Shown: positions 1-9,079 of the stretch, one piece after another | How the letters are laid out: every line of letters starts with the position of its first letter | How positions within the stretch are numbered: the first letter of the stretch is position 1 | Made by a program: the position numbers and the translations under genes | Notes under the pieces: model-generated | What the model saw: the letters and a program-made list of their open reading frames with translations, nothing else | The model's database searches: none | Told to the model about the DNA's origin: nothing | From: Eutreptiella sp. 'Long Island Sound 2002' | Taxonomy: Eukaryota; Euglenozoa; Euglenophyceae; Eutreptiales; Eutreptiaceae | NCBI GenBank assembly: GCA_964036045.1 | Contig: OZ038397.1 | Location: 27,435,640 to 27,499,639 of the forward strand | Direction of reading: 5' to 3' | Length of the DNA stretch: 64,000 nucleotides

Positions 1-1684
1 CCTTGAACTCCAGGCCTCCGGGTGCAGAGGCTTTCGGACGCTGAGCCAGGATCTTCTCGACTGTGTAGTCGTCCTGTCCAGCATAGTCGTCGTCCAAATC
101 AGCCTCGTGTGCGGCATAGCTCAGGGACACATGTTGGCCACGGAGGTCGGGTTCCCGCACACGGAGTTGACTCTCGTGGCGCTCCCGGAACTGTCCGTGA
201 CCCACCTTGATGCGGTAGGTGTCCTCACCAATCCTGCGGACCACCTCGCCGGGTGTGAACCAGGTTTTGGTGCGGTGGGTGCCCATAGGGCGGGGTCTGA
301 TCACCCACACCGGGTCTCCCACCCTGAACTTCTGCGCTGTCGAGCTTGGGGCGGACTTCTGACGCTCAGCATGCTCCTTCTCGAGCTGCTGGCGGATGTC
401 CCGCGCCGTTTGCTCTTGCCGCGCGAAGAATTCTTTGGCGTCCATCGCCATACCATCACCAGACAAGGGAAGTCCCCGACCAAGGGGGTCCCTGCCGAAC
501 AGAATCTGGTGAGGGGACAAACCACCCGGCGTGGGGGTGTCATGATGGGCCTTCAGAGCAGGCCACATCTCCTCAAACCAGTTCCGACGTGGATTGGTGA
601 TGTGAATCTTGCGCAGCTTCTCGAACAGCTGCCGTCCAGCCACGTCCAGCCACTTCTTCCACGCGGAATCCTGGGCGCTCCAGTACTTCTCACACACGCG
701 AAGATGGGCGGAGGTTCCTGAAGAGAACGCATCCAGGGCCAGATCCGAAGCTCCCAGGTCCGCAACCACTCGGCTCGCCACTTCCGGCCTTACGCCGTAC
801 TCCTGGTTTGCTGGCCCAGTTGGCTCAGTGCCCAGTGCGGCTACTTCGAGCTGATCGCGTTCGGGGTGGATCCATTGGCATTCCACATGGTGCTCAGGTG
901 ACGAAAGCCACGAGAGCTGGTCGTCCTGGTACAGGGTCATGGAGGCCTGGGCCGGGAGGACGCCGGAGTCCGTCTCCATCATGAAGTCGTATCCAACGAT
1001 CATGTCCCAGTCCATCTCGGCCTCGTAGAAGCGACCTTGCAGGAGGATTTCCTTGCTGAGGTCCGGGCGACTCAGCTCACGATGGTTCACGAACTGCAGC
1101 CCGATGGCCGCTTCCTTCGTGCCTCCCACCATGTACTGGCCGTTTGCCACCTTCAGCCTGACAGGTTTCCGACTGTCGGTCAAACACTCTGGTGGGAGTA
1201 GGCCAGCCTTGACCAAGCTGACCTGTGCTCCCGTGTCGACCAACACGTCGAAGACCTTTTCCACTTCTCCGCATAAGGCACGGACCTTAAGGTGCAACTA
1301 CCGCTCGCGCCCAGCTCGGCGCACGGCGTGCAAGCTCAGGATCTCCGGCCGTTCCAGAAGCTCGACAAGCGACTGGTGCAGGTCGTGGACAATGGGCTCA
1401 GGCTGCCCATCTGCAGCATCCAGCTGCGGTCCGGGTGATCCTCCGATACTCTCGGAAAGATCTTGTAGTACATCAAACACGTTCTTGGTCGCGAAGGACG
1501 GACGGGTGCAAGGGTTCGTGCCTTCACTTGCCCTCACCCCGCCTCCGCGACTGGGTGCCGGACCGGGCCTTTCGCCCGCGGCAGTCCCCTTGTGCTTATC
1601 GACTCCCGACTGGGATGGTTCGGCGCTTCCCACGTCACCATCCTGCGACCGCCCTAGCTGGGGCCCTTGGCTGCAGGGGCTCCG
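1..1684 (-). pseudogene. pol: E1 pol remnant: protease fused to integrase C-terminus
   Basis: The frame continues from gag after a UAG at 1685-1687 and is broken by a second UAG at 1298-1300. It then stays open to position 1, so the 3' end lies outside the window. After 1298 the protein reads FDVLVDTGAQVSL (retropepsin, catalytic DTGA at 1226-1237) and IVGYDFM (the family's second motif). Next comes LALDAFSSGTSAHLRVCEKY, the opening of a Dam-like domain, which stops abruptly near 690 and joins in frame to an integrase tail (HDTPTPGGLSPHQILFGRDP, then a basic FRVGDPVWVIRP segment). The junction removes RT, RNase H and the integrase catalytic core. The UAG at 1298 sits between sequences that read on smoothly, so a CAG to TAG change is likely. 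The domain calls are firm; the deletion is inferred from the missing domains. Confidence 0.8.
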
Positions 1685-4302
1685 CTAGGGGGCGTCGGTT
1701 GTGGAAGAAGGGGTGTTCTCCTCCGCATCAACCTCGTTGACGCCCTTCTTCCTTCCCTTACGAGTAGGCTTCTTGTCCTTGTCCTTGTTCTGGTCGTTCT
1801 GGTTGTTCTCGTTGTTCTTGTTGTCCGACCTGGGGACCCAGTTTCTCTTGATCTCCTGGATCTCCTGGGCCAACTCGGTCCCCTGCGACACCAGCTTGGA
1901 GAGCTCGTCCCGGTCCACCTCCACCTTGGCTTCCCGGATACCCGGGGGCGCACGCTTCTTCGACCCGTGCGCCCTTTGTAAGCCTCCGTGTCGGCCTTGT
2001 GGGTGGGGCATGTTCGGTGGTCATGGTTGAAGCCTTTCTTCCTCCCATAACACACGAAACAGCCCTGCGGGTGAGGTCGTATGAACTCCTCAAAGGACAG
2101 CGGAGGGTCGCCAATGCGGCGAGGGTCCCTCTTCTCCTTCTTCTTCCAACCCGGCTGCAGGGGCTTCCAGCTTCCCCGGTTGTTCCCCGCGCTCAGGTTG
2201 TTGGCCACGAAGGCGCAAACGGCCACCTCGGCGGGCTCATCGTCGTCGTCATCGTCGACGAGAGTCTCATCGCCGTCGGCTCCCGCTGGGTCCATGGCAG
2301 CTTCCCCGCCAGGTCCATCGCCAACGTAGTTGACGTCGCGGTCGCCGGGCCTCAACCCGCGGGTGTGGTGGAGGTTCCGGTACTCCTTGAGCACCTCCTC
2401 TCCAACCCACTCCAGGATCTCGTCGCAGCTCATCCGCGCCGGGATGGCCTGCAGACGGATGGTCTGGCCGCTCAACTCACACTCGTCAAGGCGCCACATC
2501 GCGGTCTTCTCGCGATCGCCCGAGACGGTGATGAGGAGAGCGTTTCGCAGGGAGTGCCGTTTGACATCCCGGGCCACGTTCTTCCTCGTCCAAGCCACCA
2601 CGTTCGTATGATACTCTTTGGGGAGCATCATCTTGACCGTGTGGTTGGACTTGGCCCTCTTGGCTTCCTCCTTGGTGACCCTCTTGATCCATGCTTCCGG
2701 CAGCATGGAGAGCAGGCGAGCCTGCTCGTCACCCTCGTTCCAGTCCTCCACGTTGCGGCGGAAGAGGGTGTAATGCCCTCGGAAGTCTCGCCAGTCCCGT
2801 AGGCGAATCTCCCGTCCATCATGCTGAAGCTTGATGGACTTCCACCGCTTGGCAGCCACCTGCGGAGCGTCCACCCGCTCCTGCTCGTTGAGCCACTTCT
2901 TGGCTTCCTTGAGGGTCTTGATTTTCCCCTCCTTGGTCGCCACGAAGTATAGCTCTCCGAGCACTTCCGGCAGGCGGTACCTGAACCGTCTGAAGACATA
3001 CTTCTCCGCATCAGCGGGATGCATGTCCTCAGTAACGGTTACCCCCCAATCGTCCAGCTTCTCCAAGAAGCGGTCGAGGTTGAGGGGGTTGCCGTCGTAC
3101 ATGGGGGGCTTGATGTCCTTCAAGTCTTCCCACACGGCGGCATCCGCGGCCTTAAAGACCATGAACGCCGGCCGCGAGGTCGACCGAGGTTCCCATCGGC
3201 CTCTCCCACGGACTCCCACGGCCGCCACGTCCATCTCCTCCATGGAATCCCTGTGGCTACGCCGCGGTTCCTCCATGTACGCTGAACCCAGATGTTCACG
3301 CCGTACTCCTTCCATGTATGCCTCCTCATCACGGCGCCGGCGGCTGCGTTCAGCGGCCTCCCGTCGTACACCACGCGGCGGGCTGATGTCGAACTCCTCC
3401 AGGTCCAGATCCAGGTCCTCACCTCCGCCGACGTCCCATTCCACGTCTCCTCCGGGGACCTCATCCCTGAGTCCACCATAACGTCCTCCAGCCATTGGGA
3501 TTGGCTCCGGGGTTGGTGCCGAGCGTCGGGGGCGTACAGGCGTCCGCGGTGGAGCACGGCGGTTGTGGTAGTCCGAATTGAGCCACTCATCACGCCAATC
3601 CTCACTGCCACTGCCGGGCGGCACGCGCTCGTTGCGGCGGCCCGCGCTGTGGTGAGAGGGGGCGGTGAGAGAGGGGGCACTGGCGCTGGGGCGACTCCTT
3701 GGGGCTCCGCCGGGGGCGTGGGGTCTGCCTGGACCTGGTCCGGGTCCCCAGCCGTCGTCCGACGAGCCAGACTCCAGGGGTGGGTGGTCGCTGCCGACGC
3801 TCCCACGGGCTTCCAGCGCGTCCAGCCTCTGCTGCAGGCCGCTGATGACCTTGTCTAGCGACTTGGTCTCGCCCCTGGCGATGTCCAGCTCTCTCTGCGC
3901 GCGCGCGGCGACCCTGGCGATGCGAGTCATCTCGCCCTTGCCCGTGTCTACCTCGCGCTCGAGGAACTGGACCCTCCTGCGGAGGTAGACAATCCACCGC
4001 CAGGTGGTATCCGGGTCGCCGTTCCCTGGTGGGTTGTCTGGGTCCCCAGGGGGTCCTCCAGGAGGGCCTCCGCCGGGTCCGCCCGGTCCAGGGGGTCCTC
4101 CCCCGCCCGGTGGTCCGCCTCCAGGGGGTCCACTTGGTGGGCGTCCTCCAGGGGGTCCTGATGGTCCTCCGCCAGGGGGTCCCGGTGGGTCTCCACCGGG
4201 TCGCCTCGGTGGGTCCGAGGATGGGCGCTTCTTCGTGATGCCGAAGTCCATGTCGTCATCCTCGTCCATGTCGCCCCACCTGGGCGTCTCGGTCTCGGAA
4301 GA
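1685..4302 (-). pseudogene. gag: E1 Gag, middle and C-terminal part
   Basis: The frame runs in from the upstream piece after a UAG at 4303-4305. It has an acidic start (MDEDDDMDFG), a Pro-Gly-rich tract encoded near 4030-4210, a coiled coil (RRRVQFLEREV onwards), a charged disordered stretch, and a capsid-like region near 2380-3180 that includes PPMYDGNPLNLDRFLEKL, typical of Ty3-type Gag. A zinc-knuckle-like motif CFVCYGRKKGFNHDHRTC follows near 2030-2085. Just after it (near 1980) one base of an A-run seems lost. The true frame continues as a Lys-Asn-Glu-rich tail ending TPSSTTDAP at UAG 1685-1687. The open frame continuing to 1654 past the shift is spurious. Confidence 0.7.
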
Positions 4303-6415
4303 CTACGAGCTCCGGTAGGGAGGAGGGATATCCTCATGCTCACCTTCCGGTTCCATGGGGACGTCTCCGCCTCCTCCGCCCGTCCAAGCCACCACTTGGT
4401 GATGTCGGCGGCCTCGTTCATCCCCGTCGCTGGCGGTGAAGAAGGGGTCACTGTCGTGGGGCTGTCCGCCCGCTGGCCTCCGTGGCCTCTCGGGGGTCTT
4501 TTCCTTACCCTTCCTCCGTCGGTGGCCGGTGGGGCCACTGCTCCCAATGCTGCCCGTGTCGGCCTCGTCCAGCGTCTTCTTGGAGGAGGCGTCCCCTTCG
4601 AAAAGCTTTCGAAGGGTCTCCACTCGTGATCCTCCCGGGGGTGTCTCGCGGCGGAGTTTGGCCTCTGCCTCCTCCATTGCGGCGGCTGTGGCTGCAGCAG
4701 CTCGCGCTTCGGCCTCCTTCCCGGGCACGAGCCGCTTCGGCTTCCCGGGCCTGCTGCAGCCGAGCCTTGTCCGCTTCCAACGCCGCCAGCTCCGCCTCCG
4801 TCTTGGCCCTCTCCTCAGCGACCTTCGGTCGCGCGGCCTCGATGGCGTCCTTCTTGACAGCGTCCGCCTGGGCCTTAGCCGTCACTTCGGCGTGGGCCCT
4901 TTCCTCCGCCTCCTTCTTTGCCCTCTCTTGGGCAAGCGCCTCTTCCAGCGCCCTCACCTCGGCCTCCTTGCAGGCAATGGCCTCCTGCGTCAGGCGGGCT
5001 TCCTCGTCGGCTGCCCTGATCCGGGCAGCCACTGCCTCATGGGCGGCCGCAGCCGTGAGATCGGCCGCGATGGCCTCAACGGTCGAGGCGTGGTAGCCCA
5101 TGCCTCTGCCCCACTCGGTGGCCTCCTCATGGGCGATGCCGACGGCGCCCTCCACGGCAGCGTTCTGCTGCGTGGCCCGTTGCCGGGCAACCCGAAGGTT
5201 GCAGGGCACCCCACAGGTGCGCTCGCAGGCGCGCGCCACATCCCTTTGGTGGGGAGCGACGCTGCCGCTGGAGCCGGCCTGGTCGGCCGGCATCCTCCCG
5301 CGGTGGGCCGACTCCACGTCGCTGCTGGGGCCTGACTTCCTCAGGAGCAGCGGACGGGGCTTGGCCTTGGTCTGCTTGGCGACTTCCATGAAGTCACCAA
5401 GGGTGGCGTGGCCGGGGTGGTGACCACCATTGGCCCGTTGGGGGCTGTGGGCTGGGGTTCCGCCCCTGGCGCCTTGGGCGGCTTCGGCGGCCAGGGACTC
5501 CTGGTACTCCCGCCACTTCCGGTCCCGCTTCCTGTCCCCGGCGGACCGCTTCTCCTTCCCCGGAGACGCGCTGCTGCTGCTGCCCTGCAGCCTGCGCTCG
5601 CTCCCCGGTTCCGGGAAGTTCTTTTCGATCATGTCCCACATGGAGACATTGATCGAGGCGCCCGACGGGTACTCGTTGGAGTTCTCGTCCTCCTCAGTCC
5701 CGTCAGGGCGCAGCCCTTCGCCGGGCCTGTCCGGCCGGGTCCAGGTCCTCCAGCGCCTCTGCTGGAAGCGGAAGGCAAACTCTTCGGCCCGCAGCCAGTC
5801 CTCCACGGCCTGCAGGCGGTCGGGGGCCATGTCCGTGCGGAGCTCGAAGCTCCCGGGCATGCCGCCTTCGCACTGGGGGTGGCTGTGGCGGTAGTGCTGG
5901 TCCCAAACCAACCCACGCAGCAGGTGTGCCGCATGGGGGTGGGGCCGCGGCCACGTCTTGCCCGCTTCTTGCCAGTTTACCATGGCAGCGGGGGGGCGTA
6001 CTTGGTCTTGAAGTCCTTGGTGGGCTCTCGTTCCGCTCAACGGTTGACGTAGCACTGGACTGGGAGTGCGGCCGGTGCTGTTCGGCCGTTGGTTGTGGAG
6101 GTGGTTGACGCGACTGGGTGTGCGGCCTTGCTGGTCGGCCGATGAGACTCGCTGTTGAGGGAGTCCCGGTCTGTCCACCTCCTTCACGGTCGCGGCGTGG
6201 TCAGGGCGATGCTCTGGACGGCGCTGCGGGCTCCGTGACGGGCTCGGCGCTGTCGCTGGGCGGCGCTGCGAGCCGCTGCGCTGCGCTGCGAGCTGCGAGC
6301 TGCGAGCTGCTGCGCCGCGCTGCTCGGGGTTGGTGGCCCCGAGTGGCACGCGAGGGATGGGTAACCCCGCGGCGGTGAAACGCTTTTGACGCGTTCCCGT
6401 GGGGGGCCTGGCCAC
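4303..6415 (-). pseudogene. gag: E1 Gag, N-terminal coiled-coil part
   Basis: The protein starts at 6415. It has a Ser-Arg-Pro-Gln-rich disordered N-terminus, a Trp-rich segment (VEDWLRAEEFAFRFQQRRW) near 5770-5830, then a long Ala-Glu-Lys heptad-rich coiled coil (about 4740-5050). One extra G near 4718 throws the frame. Removing it joins the coiled coil to a second open frame (4303-4728) that ends at UAG 4303-4305 with PPPYRSS. That UAG is in frame with the next Gag piece. Its length and coiled coil suggest a Gag assembly region, but there is no recognisable named domain, and the start codon is uncertain. Confidence 0.6.
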
Positions 6416-8542
6416 GGGACGCTGCGGTGGACACGCGCAAGTGAGCAGGCAGGCAAAGCACTACGCTCACAGGGGCATCAATGCGCTCATGTCATGTGAC
6501 AAAGCGTTTCAGGATCCTTGCCACTCTGAAACAAGGGAACAAAAGTATGTACAGCAACACATCAGGATATGTACACATGGGGTTAAGACTGGACTGGGGT
6601 AAAGGCATCACAGGACAATAGACACTCAGTCCCAACTCAAATCCCAATCCCAGGTCCGACCCTCTCAGTGGCTGGTGGGGGCGGGGGCTCAAACACAACC
6701 CATGCCCTGCTCAGTCCGGACCCTGAGACCCTGCCAATATGGGGGGTGTCCCGCCCAGCCACAGGCGAGTTCCCGGGAATCAAGGGGGTCCAAAGCCGAC
6801 CGACAGTGGCTCCCCATGCTCCCTTAACGGCAGGTCCCAACTCCTCTCTAAGCCAGAGATATGGCCCCGCCATTATCCCCTAGGAGTTGGTAGCTGAAGA
6901 TGGGCTGTTTCAGCCCAAACTGATGTTAGCTCCGAAAACTCCAAAATTGACCCCTCGTCTGGACCCGCCAGAGGTAGGGACGAGGCAACTGACCCTATGC
7001 CCTTCGGGTACGAACTCCCTGGAGCCCTCACCCAACCTGGTTCCCTCTGAGGTCCTGGCATCAGGGCGCCACGGGTTCGCCAAGTGGGGTCAGGATGCCC
7101 AAAATGGCAAAATCCGCCGTCTCGGGCGACCGTCCAGGGTAGGAAACCTTGGCGATATTGACGCGCTAAGCTTTGATTCACAACCCTTGATATCCCCTTT
7201 GGTCCCATGCCCTGGGTTATCGCTTGCTGTCACGCTGGCTACTTACTGTTCACCGAGGGGATAACCACACGGACGGGGCAGAAAGCAACATGCGGTGCGT
7301 AGGGGGGGATCATGGATCGCACCAAAAGTTGAATAACTCCGGATGAGCCAGAGGAGCAAACACGAACCTCAGTGGCGTTCAGCCCTTGGTCATATGCTAC
7401 AATAATCGCCCTTCCTTCCTGGCTAGATCCCGTGCCCCATGGAGATATGGTAATTGCAATATGGCACACAATGGCAAAAACAGCGAAATTTGGCCCAAAT
7501 GGCCCGCACTCATGATTCCATATCTCCATGGCCACGGCGAGGATCCTTTCAACCAAGGATGCTATAGACACATGGGACGTAGGTCCCAATATATGCCACT
7601 TGCCAGCCCTCATGGTCGCCTCTAGCTATTTTCCCCCTTGGAGGGAAAATGACACACAAATGGGGCAGAATGGCAACATACCCCAAATTGGGTGACTCAC
7701 AACTCTCCCATCGAGAGGAGAGGCCACATGGGGAAACACCCCATTCGATGTGGGTTTATGTGCCCTCTCCGAATTGCCCTTACCCTTGGTCAAGTGGCGC
7801 ACGCAACCTCGGGGGTGAAATCAGGGGGAGAAGGAGTTTGTGGCCATTTTGGGCAAAACGGCCAAAATTCACCCAAAAGTGGTCCCTCCAAATATCGTAT
7901 CTCCGTATCGCAAGAGAAAGGAGCCTCAGGCTTTTGCATGGATGCAAACCGAAGCTTTGCCTCCCTTTTGCAACAAGGGTTGAGGTTCAAAGCACAATGA
8001 AAGCATTTTTAACACCTCAATCCTTGAAGCACACTATTTATGGGAAAAAGTGCATATATCGGCGATATCGGCATGAACATATCTTTGGGACCTTGAGGAG
8101 CAAAAATATGAGTAAACACTTTTGGAGTAGGCCCATAGTAGGTGCTTTCAAATATGCACACTATGGTTAGATTGTCTCCGCCCACTCGTGTCATTAGTGC
8201 TTGCATATGAGCGCGTGTGCAAAGAGGCAATGTGGCACGCGTGCTCACAAGGCGAAATTACACCAAATAGAAGACAAGGTTGTAAAAATCAACCAAGCCA
8301 TCCACGATGTCCTTCGTGGTCTCTACTTTACATATTGCCCTGGTTCGAGGCTCAACTTCCCATAGGTTTCGAGTGCGAGCCTCGGGGGTTTGGCCATTTT
8401 GGCCTAATTTTCGACCAAAACTTGCCCTCTTTTGAAAATAGAGTTTTGGTACGCATTGAATTGCGTGGAGCCATCGTTGAGTTGGCTCGAAAAACGAAAA
8501 TGGCCTCGGGCTTTTGGTCTTGTGAGCATTGTGTTCGGTCAT
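6416..8542. other. No gene recognised between E1 and E2
   Basis: Only short open frames without recognisable similarity occur here. The stretch is moderately AT-rich and has repeated phrases such as ggccattttgg and a short inverted repeat (listed separately). It may hold the 5' LTR of E1 or a nonautonomous repeat, but I see no paired copy in this window to prove it. Confidence 0.5.
7437..7531. repeat. 14-bp perfect inverted repeat with 67-bp spacer
   Basis: ccatggagatatgg at 7437-7450 is the exact reverse complement of ccatatctccatgg at 7518-7531. It could form a hairpin in RNA or mark the core of a small repeat. No open frame depends on it. Confidence 0.6.
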
Positions 8543-8547
8543 TAACG
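8543..8547. repeat. Target site duplication of E2, left copy (taacg)
   Basis: The five bases just before the LTR match the five just after the 3' LTR (19302-19306), the expected integrase footprint. Confidence 0.9.
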
Positions 8548-9079
8548 TGTAAGTGCGGCTAGCCCCATCTGCTCAGATTTTCAGACATTCTGCCCAGATT
8601 GGCTACATTTTGGTCATTTTCTTTGCTTCGGCGGAATTGCCGCCTCGCAGCTCAGTCACAGGATATTTCCTATATATTTCTGATATGCCGGATTTGATTC
8701 CGCGGTCCATTTCCCGTAAATCCGCCGCATTCCGCTATTTTAGCTGGAATCGCCATTTGCCGCTGGCGCGCGCTCGCGGGCCTGATCGGCCATACAATTT
8801 TACATAAATGGATTATTTAAATTCATTCGGACAGTTTTGGACACTCAGATGTATTTAGAATAATTCCCCTCAATTTTCTTCATAGACTGGGATTTTCTGC
8901 CGGACCACAATCAGCATGGACCTTGCTTCTGTTGTCGCTGCTCTCGCCTCCGTTGGTGTTCGTGTATCCGGTTCCAACCCCAATAACAACATCCAGGGAG
9001 ACTCCTCGCGTGCCTGCCCCACTGGCCTTGCCGGCTCCGAGCCCTCCGGCACCCACATCGACCCAGGGCAGCACTTTCA
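8548..9079 (+). repeat. E2 5' LTR (532 bp), encodes the Gag N-terminus
   Basis: Begins TGTAAG and ends TTTCA, and is repeated at 18770-19301. A TATA-like TATATATT lies at 8671-8678. The Gag ATG is at 8916, so the last 164 bases of the LTR are coding. The primer binding site follows at once, which fixes the LTR end at 9079. Confidence 0.95.
8671..8678 (+). promoter_or_regulatory. Possible TATA box in the E2 LTR
   Basis: TATATATT lies 245 bp upstream of the Gag ATG. The same TATATATTTCTGAT core is kept in the diverged E5 LTR (near 51690-51710, minus). Position and conservation fit a core promoter. The start site itself cannot be seen. Confidence 0.4.

Larger units (their letters stand above)
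1..6415 (-). mobile_element. E1: defective Ty3/gypsy-like retrotransposon, cut by the left edge
   Basis: Read on the minus strand, the order is Gag coiled coil, proline-rich linker, capsid-like region, zinc-knuckle-like motif, retropepsin, start of a Dam-like domain, then the integrase C-terminal part running off position 1. Reverse transcriptase and RNase H are missing. The region is much more GC-rich than the rest of the window. I could not find its LTRs: no primer binding site like those of the other elements is visible just right of 6415. Two single-base frameshifts (near 4718 and 1980) and extra in-frame UAG codons show it is not active. Confidence 0.8.

Noticed and set aside
107-721. 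204-codon plus-strand open frame over E1
   Set aside because: It is the shadow of the integrase and protease frame on the minus strand, which shows real motifs. GC-rich DNA gives long spurious frames. The same holds for 1999-2802, 4436-5335 and 5408-6052.
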